Positions 51,838 through 60,116 of a DNA stretch of 64,000 nt are shown piece by piece; positions within the stretch are counted from its first letter, which is position 1; each line of letters opens with the position of its first letter. Origin of the DNA: Leisingera aquaemixtae (GTDB taxonomy: Bacteria > Pseudomonadota > Alphaproteobacteria > Rhodobacterales > Rhodobacteraceae). Below the pieces are notes generated by a model, which saw nothing but the letters and a program-made list of their open reading frames with translations, was not told the DNA's origin and ran no database searches. The DNA is taken from positions 124,001 to 188,000 of the forward strand of contig NZ_JAHVJQ010000005.1 of the NCBI RefSeq assembly GCF_019801145.1, in the 5' to 3' direction. The position numbers and the translations under genes were made by a program.

Positions 51838-52257
51838 ATGACCGATACGTCCGAACTGGAACAGCAGGCCCGCCGCCAGGCCGCCGATCTGGGGCGCCGG
51901 GCCAAGGGTACCGTGGAGGAGAAGCTTCACGAAAGCGCAGCCGCCGCGCAGGCGCAGGCCGCCGCCGAGGCGGCCGCGTCCGCGGCGCAGGCCTTTGATC
52001 CCGGCAGCATGCAGGCGCAGGCGGCGCAGGCGGTGGCCGGCCGTCTGGAGGACGCCGCCCGCCAGGTGCGCAGCCTCGATCTGGAGGAAACCGTGCAGGA
52101 GGTCAGCGCCTTTGCCCGCCGCAACCCGCTGCTGTTCCTGAGCGCCGCCGCCCTGGCCGGCTTTGCCGCCACCCGCTTCCTCAAGGCCAGCGCGCCGGAG
52201 CCCGCCGGGCCCGCCGCCGCACCGATCCATCCGGAGGCGCCCCATGCCGGATCCTGA
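51838..52257 (+). CDS. YqjD/ElaB-like (DUF883-type) membrane-anchored protein
   Basis: A 139-residue protein: long Ala/Gln-rich helix (about 1-95), then an ARRNPLLFLSAAALAGFAATRFL segment carrying one C-terminal membrane helix, then a Pro/Ala tail. This layout is that of YqjD/ElaB proteins, which in enterobacteria are stationary-phase, RpoS-controlled inner-membrane proteins that can bind ribosomes. First gene of an operon with a holin-like and a DUF3618-type gene, a set seen together in many alphaproteobacteria. The exact role is unknown. Confidence 0.72.
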   Translation: MTDTSELEQQARRQAADLGRRAKGTVEEKLHESAAAAQAQAAAEAAASAAQAFDPGSMQAQAAQAVAGRLEDAARQVRSLDLEETVQEVSAFARRNPLLFLSAAALAGFAATRFLKASAPEPAGPAAAPIHPEAPHAGS

Positions 52258-52645
52258 CCTGCGCCAGGCCCCCGAGCTGTTCACCGAAACGCTCCGCCGC
52301 TTTGCCGCGCTGCTGCGCAGCGAGGCCGCCCTGGCCAAGGCGGAGCTGAAGGAAAACGCGGCCCGCGCCGGCACCGGGCTGGCGCTGATCGCCGGGGCCG
52401 CGCTGCTGGCCCTCGCTGGCGTGCATGTGCTGGCCGCGGCGCTGGTCGCCTGGATCGCCGCCGCGGGGATCGCCCCCGGGCTGGCGGCGCTGATCGTCGG
52501 CGGTGCGCTGCTGGCCGCGGCGCTGGCGCTGGTGCTGGCCGGCCGGGCGCGGCTCAGCCGCAGCGCCTTGCTGCCCTCGCGCACGCTGCGCAATGTCAAA
52601 CAGGATGCCGCCAGCATCAAGGAGGCCGCCGATGCCCAGCACTGA
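52244..52645 (+). CDS. Phage-holin-family (YqjE-like) membrane protein
   Basis: A 133-residue protein with two long membrane helices (about 45-70 and 78-100), of the phage-holin III/YqjE family that is mostly chromosomal and not phage-borne. The N-terminal helix LRRFAALLRSEAALAKAELKE is typical. The ATG at 52244 has GGAGG upstream and overlaps the previous gene by 14 bases; the frame is open further up but inside that gene. It is translationally coupled to both neighbours. Confidence 0.78.
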   Translation: MPDPDLRQAPELFTETLRRFAALLRSEAALAKAELKENAARAGTGLALIAGAALLALAGVHVLAAALVAWIAAAGIAPGLAALIVGGALLAAALALVLAGRARLSRSALLPSRTLRNVKQDAASIKEAADAQH

Positions 52646-53366
52646 CACCCTCGAACAGCAGGTCGAAGCCGACCGCCGCCGCCTCGCCGCGTCGCTGTCC
52701 GGCCTGACCGGCGCGGTGGCGCCGCAGGCCGCAGCGCAGCAGCTGGCCGCCGCCGCCAGCGGTTATGGCGGCGCATTGGGCCGCCAGGCCATGGCCGCCG
52801 CCCGGCGCAACCCCGCAGGCCTGGTCCTGGCGGGCGCCGGGCTGGCCTTGATGTTCACCGGCACCGGCCGCCGCCCGCGCCGCACGGAGCCCGCCGCCGC
52901 GGCGGTGCCGCCCGCGGCGGCCATGAGCGGTTTTGACGCCCGCGTTGCGGCGGCGGACGCCGCCATCAGGAAGGAGATGACAGGAATGAGTGACGAAAGC
53001 TTCCGCACCAGCAAGATGCGCGAGACCCTGAACGCCGGCCTCGATGCGCTGCCAGACGCGGCCCGCAAGCGGGTGCTGGCGGCACGCACCGCCGCGCTGC
53101 AGGCGCAGGAAAAGGTCGAGGCCCACGCCGCCAAGGCCGCGGCGCGCGGCCGCAGCTTCTATGACGACAACCCGCTGGCCGCAGGCGCCATCGCGCTTGG
53201 CCTCGGCGCCCTGATCGGGGCGCTGCTGCCCGCCACCCGCCGCGAGGACGAGCTGCTGGGCGCGCACCGCGATGCGCTGGCCGCCAGGGCCGAAGCCGCC
53301 CTGCGCGAGGAGATGGACCGGCTGCACCGCGAGGCTACCGGCCGGCTGGACGCCGCAGGGACATAG
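52632..53366 (+). CDS. DUF3618-like membrane protein
   Basis: A 244-residue protein. The N-terminus (LEQQVEADRRRLAASLSGL) matches DUF3618, which starts with a helical segment before a short helix at about 48-66. A second hydrophobic segment lies at about 184-203 (LAAGAIALGLGALIGALL), between Ala-rich helical regions. The ATG at 52632 overlaps the holin-like gene end by 14 bases and is preceded by GGAGG. Third gene of the P4 operon. The family has no assigned biochemical function and is often stress-linked. Confidence 0.72.
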   Translation: MPSTDTLEQQVEADRRRLAASLSGLTGAVAPQAAAQQLAAAASGYGGALGRQAMAAARRNPAGLVLAGAGLALMFTGTGRRPRRTEPAAAAVPPAAAMSGFDARVAAADAAIRKEMTGMSDESFRTSKMRETLNAGLDALPDAARKRVLAARTAALQAQEKVEAHAAKAAARGRSFYDDNPLAAGAIALGLGALIGALLPATRREDELLGAHRDALAARAEAALREEMDRLHREATGRLDAAGT

Positions 53367-53423
53367 CCTGCGGCGCCCCCTGACTCGCGTTGAGCCATCA
53401 TGTCCCGCAAACCGGAGCCAGCG

Positions 53424-53672
53424 ATGACAGCACCAGAAAGCCGCCAGCAGTCGTATTCCGCCCCGAAATCCGGCCTTTTCAGCCTGGCCCGCGGGGTGTG
53501 GTCCCGGCAGGCTGACGCCGACGCCGGGCTTCTGGCTGCGGGCATCGCTTTCTACGGCCTCCTGTCGCTGTTTCCGGCCATCACCGCAGGCGCGGCACTG
53601 GCCGGGATTGCGCTGCCGCCCCGCGTTGTGACCGAGAACTCCGAGGCGCTGGCCCTCATACTGCCGGCCTCG
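53424..53672 (+). pseudogene. N-terminal fragment of a YihY/BrkB-family membrane protein
   Basis: About 80 codons match the start of YihY/BrkB (formerly 'ribonuclease BN') proteins: GLFSLARGVWSRQADADAG then AAGIAFYGLLSLFPAITAG, the first helix of the family. After ALILPASW the sequence loses all similarity and the frame runs on as unrelated residues to 53894, overlapping the antiporter gene. Intact members have about 280-300 residues. So only the first quarter remains. Probably inactive. Confidence 0.68.
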
Positions 53673-53827
53673 TGGAACGCGCCAAGGAAATCCGCTGGCG
53701 CCTCTGCAAGGATTGCTAAAGCCGGCGCGGCGGCGTGCCGAACGCAAAGGCCGGCAGCCGCCGGACACTTCCGGCACTGCAGGGCCTCGTCGCTGCGTCC
53801 CGGTGAAAATCCTGTACAGTTGCATCT

Positions 53828-55069
53828 ATGGACATTTCGCATTTTTTTGAGTTTGCCCCGTATCACGTCATGCTGGCTGCGGCGGGCGGCGTGATCATCC
53901 TGGCCCATTGGATGCCCAGACTGGTCTCCACGCGGGAGCCGGCCGCGCCGCCGCTGCTGATCCTGCTGGGGATGGCAGCCTACTGGCTGGTGCCGGACAG
54001 CCCGGCTGCGCCGGACCCGCGCCTGCACCCGAAACCCTGGGAGGTGGTCAGCGAGCTGACGGTGATCGTGGCACTGTTTGCAGCCGGGCTGCGGCTGGAC
54101 AGCCTGCGGCCCTGGAGGCGGTGGGGCGCAACCCTGCGGCTGCTGCTGATCGGCATGCCGCTGACCATTGCCGCGGTTGCCCTGCTGGGGTGGGGGATCG
54201 GCGGCATGACCGCGGCGGGGGCAATCCTGCTGGGCGCCGTGCTGGCCCCGACCGACCCGGTGCTGGCAGGCGACGTGCAGGTCGGCCCGCCGATGGAGGG
54301 GGACGAGCACCCGGTGCGATTCACCCTGACAACCGAGGCGGCGCTGAACGACGGGCTGGCGTTTCCCTTTGTCTACCTGGGCCTGATCGTGGCCTTGCAG
54401 GGACTCGACCCGCAGGGCTGGCTGCTGGACTGGCTGGCAATCGACGTTGTTTACCGGATTGCCGCAGGCGCCGCGATGGGGATCTGCGGCGGCTGGGTGC
54501 TGGGGCAGGTGCTGTTTGTCTATCCCGCCCATGCTGCGCTTGCCAACACCGGCTCCGGCGTGGTGGCGCTGGCCGGGGTGCTGCTGTGCTACGGCTCCAC
54601 CGAACTGGTCGAAGGCTACGGCTTCATCGCGGTGGCGGCGATGGGGCTGACCCTGCGCCGGATCGAGAACGAACACCGTTTCCACCGCCGCCTGCACGAC
54701 TTCTGCGAGACCATCGAGCACGCCCTGACGGCGCTGCTGCTGGTGGCGCTCGGCAATGTGCTGCCGGTCATTCTGGGCGACCTGTCGCCGGCCCTGGTGC
54801 TGATCGCGGTGCTGCTGATCGTGTTGATCCGCCCGCTGGCCGGCTGGCTGTCGCTGGCCGGCTCGCGCATCACCCGCCGCGACCGTCTGGTGGTCTCCGT
54901 CTTCGGCGTGCGCGGCATCGGCTCAATCTACTACCTGTGCTATGCCGGCGCCCACATTGAATTCGTGAACGAGCCGGAGCTGTGGTCGCTGATCGGGCTG
55001 ACCATCCTGCTGTCGACCATGCTGCATGGCTTCACCGTCGGCCGCGCCATGGATGAGATCGCCAAGTAG
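53828..55069 (+). CDS. Cation:proton antiporter (CPA1/NhaP-like)
   Basis: A 413-residue membrane protein with about 12 helices. The transport site is visible as LAPTDPVLAGDVQVG and TTEAALNDGLAFPF, the two Asp-bearing motifs of CPA1 sodium/proton antiporters. No C-terminal cytoplasmic regulatory domain is present; it ends soon after the last helix. No strong ribosome site precedes the ATG. It follows the YihY remnant. Ion choice (sodium or potassium) cannot be read. Confidence 0.87.
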   Translation: MDISHFFEFAPYHVMLAAAGGVIILAHWMPRLVSTREPAAPPLLILLGMAAYWLVPDSPAAPDPRLHPKPWEVVSELTVIVALFAAGLRLDSLRPWRRWGATLRLLLIGMPLTIAAVALLGWGIGGMTAAGAILLGAVLAPTDPVLAGDVQVGPPMEGDEHPVRFTLTTEAALNDGLAFPFVYLGLIVALQGLDPQGWLLDWLAIDVVYRIAAGAAMGICGGWVLGQVLFVYPAHAALANTGSGVVALAGVLLCYGSTELVEGYGFIAVAAMGLTLRRIENEHRFHRRLHDFCETIEHALTALLLVALGNVLPVILGDLSPALVLIAVLLIVLIRPLAGWLSLAGSRITRRDRLVVSVFGVRGIGSIYYLCYAGAHIEFVNEPELWSLIGLTILLSTMLHGFTVGRAMDEIAK

Positions 55070-55072
55070 GCA

Positions 55073-55096
55073 GGCGGCGGCACCCCTGCCGCCGCC
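55073..55096. terminator. GC-rich hairpin between convergent genes
   Basis: A perfect 10-bp stem (GGCGGCGGCA at 55073-55082, TGCCGCCGCC at 55087-55096) with loop CCCC, without a T-run. It lies between the antiporter and the tautomerase gene. Confidence 0.45.
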
Positions 55097-55123
55097 CGCC
55101 CCCGCGGCACCGCCAGGCGGCGC

Positions 55124-55342
55124 CTAGGTTTGCGCCCTGTACTGCTCCACCGGCAGGCCGCCGATGCCCCAATCCGCAAGCGCCACCTCGTCGATCACCA
55201 CAAAGGTCGTCGCCGGGCTCTTGCCCAGCACCTCCTGCAGCAGGCTGGTCACGCCGCCGATCAGCCGCGCCTTTTCCTCGGTCGAGGGGCCGGTGCCGTC
55301 CGGTCCGCCCTCCCGTGTCACCTTGATGTTCACATAGGGCAT
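55124..55342 (-). CDS. 4-oxalocrotonate tautomerase-family protein
   Basis: A 72-residue tautomerase-superfamily protein. Pro follows the initiator Met (MPYVNIKVTRE), so the catalytic N-terminal proline would be exposed after Met removal. ATTFVVIDEV and a C-terminal strand are typical. It is the last gene of a minus-strand operon with an NTF2-like protein and a GST; gaps are 3 bases or overlaps. The substrate is unknown; processing of unsaturated or aromatic degradation products is a common role. Confidence 0.85.
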   Translation of the reverse strand: MPYVNIKVTREGGPDGTGPSTEEKARLIGGVTSLLQEVLGKSPATTFVVIDEVALADWGIGGLPVEQYRAQT

Positions 55343-55345
55343 GGC

Positions 55346-55726
55346 TCAGTCCTTTCGCGGCAGATAGGTGAAGGCCTTGGTGACGATCCGCCATTCGCCG
55401 GCATGGCGCACCAGGGTCAGGAAATCGAGGTAGTCGCGCCCCATCATGCTCATCCGCGCGGTGACGCGGGCGATGCGGGGGCTGCCAAAGGCGATCTCCA
55501 GGATCGCCTCGTCGCGCGGCTCGCCGCGCCCGGCAGGCGGCGCGCGGCCGTCGACCCGCGCCATGTAGGTATCGAGATCCAGGTACAGCTCATCCCCTTC
55601 GGTCGCGCAGACATAGGAGAGCTGTGGGTGGAAGACGCGGCGAAGCATGGTGCTGTCGGCCTGATGGAGCCCCTCGAAATAGGCCTCCATCAGCGCAGCC
55701 ACCTGGGCATGATCGGCGGCGGTCAC
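55346..55726 (-). CDS. NTF2-like (lumazine-binding-like) protein
   Basis: A 126-residue NTF2-like fold protein: N-terminal helices (VAALMEAYFEGLHQAD), a FHPQLSYVCATEG strand region, and C-terminal strands (YLDFLTLVRHAGEWRIV). The putative lumazine-binding/SnoaL-like group is the closest. Members are small-molecule enzymes or binding proteins. It overlaps the GST gene start by four bases and is followed three bases later by the tautomerase, so the three act together. Confidence 0.77.
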   Translation of the reverse strand: MTAADHAQVAALMEAYFEGLHQADSTMLRRVFHPQLSYVCATEGDELYLDLDTYMARVDGRAPPAGRGEPRDEAILEIAFGSPRIARVTARMSMMGRDYLDFLTLVRHAGEWRIVTKAFTYLPRKD

Positions 55727-56334
55727 TGGATCAGCCCTTCCGCCTTCATCGCCTTCCGCGCGGCAGGCCGCTCGGCAACCCGCGCCGCCAGCGCCGCAAC
55801 GGCGGGCCAGCGGCTGAGGCCGATGCCGGTGAAATTGGCCCAGTTGGCAACGGCAAAGAAATAGGCATCCGCAACCGAGAACCGCCCGTCCACCAGCCAG
55901 TCGCGGCCGTCCGACAGCATTGCCTCGGCCCGGTCGAAGCGGGCGGCTACCGCCAGCTTGGCAGCGGCCTGTTCCGCCTCCGTGCTGCCTGCGCGGAACA
56001 GCGGCCCGAACGCCTTGTGCATTTCCGCCGAAATCCAGTTCAGCGCCTCGTGCAGGCGGGTGCGCGCCAGGGTGCCCGGCTCCGGCGCCAGCCCGGCTTC
56101 CGGGTGGCGGTCGGCGATATACTGCAGGATCGCTGCGCCTTCGGTCAGCACGGCGCCGTCCTCCAGCTCCAGCGCCGGCACATAGCCGTTGGGGTTGATC
56201 TCGGCAAAGTCGCGGCCGCTTTCTGTGCGCCCCTTGTCCGTATCGACGGCCTCAATCTCAAAGGCGGCGCCGGTCTCATACAGGGCAATATGGCTGGCCA
56301 GCGGGCAGGCTCCGGGTTTGTAGTAAAGCTTCAT
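55723..56334 (-). CDS. Glutathione S-transferase
   Basis: A 203-residue cytosolic GST, close to the beta class. The N-terminal domain has KLYYKPGACPLASHIAL with Cys10, and NPNGYVPALELEDG followed by LTEGAAILQYIADRHP, the glutathione-binding face; the C-terminal domain is helical. AGGAGA precedes the ATG at 56334; an in-frame upstream ATG at 56355 has no ribosome site. First gene of the GST/NTF2/tautomerase operon and divergent from a LysR gene. Confidence 0.88.
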   Translation of the reverse strand: MKLYYKPGACPLASHIALYETGAAFEIEAVDTDKGRTESGRDFAEINPNGYVPALELEDGAVLTEGAAILQYIADRHPEAGLAPEPGTLARTRLHEALNWISAEMHKAFGPLFRAGSTEAEQAAAKLAVAARFDRAEAMLSDGRDWLVDGRFSVADAYFFAVANWANFTGIGLSRWPAVAALAARVAERPAARKAMKAEGLIQ

Positions 56335-56433
56335 GGTCAGTTCTCCTGTTGACATGATGGCTTTTGCTACCCCGCACTCTCATCTATTGATAATATTGAG
56401 TTCTCACCAACATGATCGAAAAATAGCATCATT

Positions 56434-57315
56434 ATGAAACACGACCAGCTCCTCGCCTTTGAGGCCATCGTGCTGACCGGCACCTTCCGGCAAGCCGCCG
56501 AACGGCTGCACAAATCGCAAAGCGCCGTCAGCCATGCCATCCGCCTGCTGGAGGAGGAGCTGGAGCTGACCCTGTTCTCGCGGGACGAATACCGGCCCCG
56601 GCTGACCGCGGAGGGGGAGGTGTTCTACCGCGAAGCCACCCGCGTTCTCGGCCAGATGCGGGCGCTGCAGGCAACCGCCGCCCGGCTGCGGGCACGGGAG
56701 GAGGCGGAGCTGTGCCTTGCCGTCACCGCAACGCTGCCGCTGGACATTCTGCTGCCGGTGCTGGAGCGAACCGGCCAGGCCTACCCCGCCACCCACATCC
56801 GCCTCAGCACCGAAATGATGGGCGGCCCGATCGCCCGGCTGATGGAGGGCGCCGCCGACCTCGCCATTGCCACCCTGGACGGCGTCCCGCTGGAGGAGGT
56901 GGAGACCCGCAAGATCGCCGAGGTTGTAATCCGCCCCGTCGCCGCCCGCGGGCTTGCCAGACAGCTGGGGCCGGGTCCGCATCCCCTGCAGGAGATGCAG
57001 GCCCTGCCGCAGATCGTGGTGGCTGGCACCGGCGGCCCGGACAGCAGCCAAAGCCGCGACCTGCTGCCCGGCGGGCGCAAATGGACCGTCTCCGACTTCG
57101 CCGCCAAACGGCAGGTGATCCTCGCCGGGCTGGGCTGGGGCGGCATGCCGGAACATCTGATCCGCCGCGACCTCGAAGCCGGCACGCTGGTGCCGCTGCA
57201 GGTGGAGGGCTTCCCGCCGCGCCGCTCGGAGCTTTTTGCCCTGCGCCGCCGCGACCAGGCGCCCGGGCCGGTGGCCGCCAGCCTGTGGGCGCTGCTGACG
57301 GAGGCTGGCCAGTGA
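56434..57315 (+). CDS. LysR-family regulator of the GST operon
   Basis: A 293-residue LysR regulator, winged helix at 1-65 with RLHKSQSAVSHAIRLLEEE, effector domain about 90-285. It is divergent from the GST/NTF2/tautomerase operon across about 100 bases of AT-rich DNA holding a CTCA...TGAG half-site pair, the expected control arrangement. The effector is unknown. Confidence 0.88.
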   Translation: MKHDQLLAFEAIVLTGTFRQAAERLHKSQSAVSHAIRLLEEELELTLFSRDEYRPRLTAEGEVFYREATRVLGQMRALQATAARLRAREEAELCLAVTATLPLDILLPVLERTGQAYPATHIRLSTEMMGGPIARLMEGAADLAIATLDGVPLEEVETRKIAEVVIRPVAARGLARQLGPGPHPLQEMQALPQIVVAGTGGPDSSQSRDLLPGGRKWTVSDFAAKRQVILAGLGWGGMPEHLIRRDLEAGTLVPLQVEGFPPRRSELFALRRRDQAPGPVAASLWALLTEAGQ

Positions 57316-57440
57316 CACCGGCCGCGGCCGGCAGACAGCGGGCGGATTCCCCGGATATCAGCGAAAACCTGCCGCGCACAGCTGCCGGGCCTGCAGCGAT
57401 CCCGCGCAGCGCAACGCCGGGTCAAAAAGACCGCCCGGCA

Positions 57441-57468
57441 ATAATTGACAAAATTAGTAAATTATAAT
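57441..57468 (+). promoter_or_regulatory. AT-rich promoter candidate of the adenylation/acyltransferase gene
   Basis: The only strongly AT-rich patch before the gene. It holds TTGACA (57445-57450) and TATAAT (57463-57468), both perfect hexamers but only 12 bases apart, too close for a standard sigma-70 promoter. ATAATT and AATTAT form a short inverted repeat across it. It may be a regulator-dependent promoter or an operator. Confidence 0.4.
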
Positions 57469-57494
57469 ACCCGCCGCGCTCGAAGGAGTTGCGG

Positions 57495-60035
57495 ATGTTT
57501 TACGAGCTGGCCAATTTGCGCGCATTCGGCGCCCGTCCCTGCCTGATCGCGGCGGACGGAACCACATTGTCATATGCCGCGCTGGCGGATGCTGCCGAAC
57601 AGTTTGCCCGCCAGCTGCCGCTGGACCGGCGGCTGATCGCAGTCGAGGCCGCAGCCGAACCGGACGCCATCACCGCCTATCTCGGCGCCCTGGCTGCCGG
57701 CCATGCGGTGATGCCGCTGCCGGCCGGGGATGAGGCAACCGCGGCACGGCTGGAAGAACGCTTCCGCCCCGCCGCCAGCTTCCGGCGCGCAGGCGGCAGC
57801 TGGCAGCTGCTGTCGCATTCCCACGATCCCGCCGCGGTGCATCCGGACCTGGCCCTGCTGCTTCAAACCTCCGGCAGCACCGGCCACGGCCGCGGCGTGC
57901 GCCTGTCCGGCACTGCGGTGGACAGCAACGCCCGCGCCATTGCAGATTACCTGGAGATCCGCCGCCAGGACCGCGCCGCGCTGATCCTGCCGCTGCACTA
58001 TTCCTACGGCCTGTCGGTGCTGCATTCGCATCTGGCGGCCGGCGCCAGCCTCTGGCTTGCCCCCGGCTCGGTGCTGGATGCCGGTTTCGCCGCTGCGCTG
58101 GCGGCCTCCGGCGCCACCAGCCTGGCCGGCGTTCCGCATCATTTCCGGCTGCTGGAAAGCGCAGGCCTGTCGCACACGCTGCCCGAAAACATCAAGACCC
58201 TCACTGTTGCCGGCGGCGCCATGGAACCGGATCAGGTCCGCGCCTGGGCCACCCGGATGCAGGCCCGCGCCGGCCGTTTCTTCGTCATGTACGGCCAGAC
58301 CGAGGCCACAGCCCGGATCAGCTACTTGCCGCCGGAACAGGCGCTGGATGCCCCCGGCGCGGCCGGCCGCGCTATCCCCGGCGGCCGCCTGCTGCTGCGC
58401 GGTGCGGGCGGCAGGGAAATCACCGCGCCCGAGGGCGAGGGCGAACTCTGCTATCAGGGCCCGAATGTGATGATAGGCTATGCTGAGGACAGCGCCGATC
58501 TCGCCAAGGGCGCGGAACTCAGCGAACTGGCCACCGGCGACCTGGCCCGGCGCGATGCCAGCGGCCTCTACCACATCACCGGGCGGCTGTCGCGCATGTC
58601 CAAGATCGCGGGCCTGCGCATCGGCCATGACGCCATCGAGCGCGCCCTGGCCGCCCAGGGGCACGAGGCCGCGGTCTGGGGCGATGATGCCCGCATCTCC
58701 ATCGCCATCTGCGGGCCGCAGGACGGCATCGCCGCGCTGGCGGCCCGGCTCACTGGCGTCGGCCAGCAGCATTTCACGGTGCTCCCGCGCAGCTCGCTGC
58801 CGCGGCGCGCCAACGGCAAGATCGACTATCCGGTGCTCAAGTCGCAGTCCGCCAAGCTGCAACCGGCCAAGGGCGTGCTGGCCGCCTACCAGGCCGCCTT
58901 TGCACCGCAGACCGTGGGCCGCAACGACAGCTTTGCCTCGCTCGGCGGCGACTCGCTGCGCCATGTGGAGCTGTCGCTGGCGCTGGACGAGGCCCTGGGC
59001 GGCGCCCCCGCGGGCTGGGAAGAGATGCCGGTCAAGGATCTCGAGCAGGCCGCCCCGGCGCCCTCCGCCAGCCTGCCCTTCGATCTGATTGCCCGGGTGA
59101 TTGCCATCCTGGCGGTGGTCACTGCGCACCAGACCTTCTGGCCGGTCTACGGCGGTGCTGCCGCAATGGTGATCCTGATGGGGATGAGCGTCGCAGGCTT
59201 CCGCTGGGAGGCGCTGAAATCCGGCAGTATGGGCAGCTTCTTCAAGCCGGTGGCGGCGGTGCTGATCCCCTATTACCTGATCCTGGCGGGCTATGCCGCG
59301 GCTTGGGAGCAGGTGCCCTGGGTCTCGGTCTTCCTGACGGGGAACTTTGCCCTGACCACGCCTGAAACCCATCTGATGCTGCCCTATCTCTACTGGTTCA
59401 TCGAGGCCTATCTGCAGATGACCCTGCTGGTGGCGCTGCCGTTTGCGCTGCCGCCGGTGCGGCGCTGGCTGGTGCAGCAGGGCGCTTTCCGCACCGGGCT
59501 CTGCTTCCTGGCATTTGCTATTGCCATCCGTCTGGCCGCACCGGAAATCTGGCAGATCGGCGGGCGGGCGCAGTTCACCGTGCCCTGGGTCTTCTACCTG
59601 TTTGCCCTCGGCTGGTGCATCACCGCCGCCGATACGCTGGGGCAGCGGCTGATGGTGCTGGGGGCGGCCTGCGTGATCATGCCCTCAGCCGCCTATCTCG
59701 GCGGCAACTGGTACGGCGGCTGGATCAAGTACATGTGGCTCCTGGCGCTGATTGCCGGACTGCTGTTCATCACCCGCCTGCCGGTACCGCGGTTTGCCGC
59801 CCGCCCGGTGATGCGGCTGGCGCAGGCGGCCTTCCCCATCTACCTGCTGCACCGCTTCGTGCCGGAGCTGCTGATGCCGATGATCGGGCTGGAGGGCCGC
59901 AGCCCGCTGAACGATGCGCTGGCGATCTTCGGCGGCATCGCCCTGGGCCTCGCCGCTGCCGCGCTTCAGCGCCAGCTGGTGCAGGCCTGGTCCAACGCCC
60001 GCAACCGCCGCCAGCTAGAAATGGCGCAGGCCTAA
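57495..60035 (+). CDS. Three-domain adenylation - carrier - membrane acyltransferase protein
   Basis: An 846-residue fusion. Residues 1 to about 450 are an AMP-binding (adenylation) domain, with TSGSTG at about 125, YGQTEAT at about 265, TGDLARRD and a C-terminal PRRANGKIDY. Residues about 460-525 form a carrier domain whose phosphopantetheine Ser487 lies in LGGDSL. Residues about 530-846 contain ten predicted membrane helices resembling the acyltransferase-3/OpgC family, starting with an Arg-to-His helix (RVIAILAVVTAHQ) and ending FPIYLLHRF. The ATG has AAGGAG six bases upstream. I infer activation of an acid in the cytoplasm, loading on the carrier, and transfer across the membrane to a surface acceptor. 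The substrate and acceptor are unknown. Confidence 0.82.
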   Translation: MFYELANLRAFGARPCLIAADGTTLSYAALADAAEQFARQLPLDRRLIAVEAAAEPDAITAYLGALAAGHAVMPLPAGDEATAARLEERFRPAASFRRAGGSWQLLSHSHDPAAVHPDLALLLQTSGSTGHGRGVRLSGTAVDSNARAIADYLEIRRQDRAALILPLHYSYGLSVLHSHLAAGASLWLAPGSVLDAGFAAALAASGATSLAGVPHHFRLLESAGLSHTLPENIKTLTVAGGAMEPDQVRAWATRMQARAGRFFVMYGQTEATARISYLPPEQALDAPGAAGRAIPGGRLLLRGAGGREITAPEGEGELCYQGPNVMIGYAEDSADLAKGAELSELATGDLARRDASGLYHITGRLSRMSKIAGLRIGHDAIERALAAQGHEAAVWGDDARISIAICGPQDGIAALAARLTGVGQQHFTVLPRSSLPRRANGKIDYPVLKSQSAKLQPAKGVLAAYQAAFAPQTVGRNDSFASLGGDSLRHVELSLALDEALGGAPAGWEEMPVKDLEQAAPAPSASLPFDLIARVIAILAVVTAHQTFWPVYGGAAAMVILMGMSVAGFRWEALKSGSMGSFFKPVAAVLIPYYLILAGYAAAWEQVPWVSVFLTGNFALTTPETHLMLPYLYWFIEAYLQMTLLVALPFALPPVRRWLVQQGAFRTGLCFLAFAIAIRLAAPEIWQIGGRAQFTVPWVFYLFALGWCITAADTLGQRLMVLGAACVIMPSAAYLGGNWYGGWIKYMWLLALIAGLLFITRLPVPRFAARPVMRLAQAAFPIYLLHRFVPELLMPMIGLEGRSPLNDALAIFGGIALGLAAAALQRQLVQAWSNARNRRQLEMAQA

Positions 60036-60050
60036 GACGCTGACGGCAGT

Positions 60051-60099
60051 GCCCGGCCCCGGGTGGGTGCGAAGCGCCCTCCCGTGGGAGAGGCCGGGC
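60051..60099. terminator. Structured element between the fusion gene and the aminotransferase gene
   Basis: GCCCGGCC (60051-60058) pairs with GGCCGGGC (60092-60099) around an inner imperfect hairpin containing GGGTGGGTGCGAA (60061-60073). It separates convergent genes and probably terminates both. The same arm and inner motif recur at 61445-61521. Confidence 0.55.
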
Positions 60100-60116
60100 G
60101 GAACATTTTGAACCGC

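Noticed and set aside
52244-52645. Holin-like gene as a sign of a prophage
   Set aside because: No lysin, structural, integrase or regulatory phage gene is near; the protein belongs to the chromosomal YqjE-like group.
57570-59372. A 600-codon minus-strand frame opposite the adenylation/acyltransferase gene
   Set aside because: Composition is Gly/Arg/Gln-rich and unlike real proteins; the plus-strand product has all catalytic motifs.
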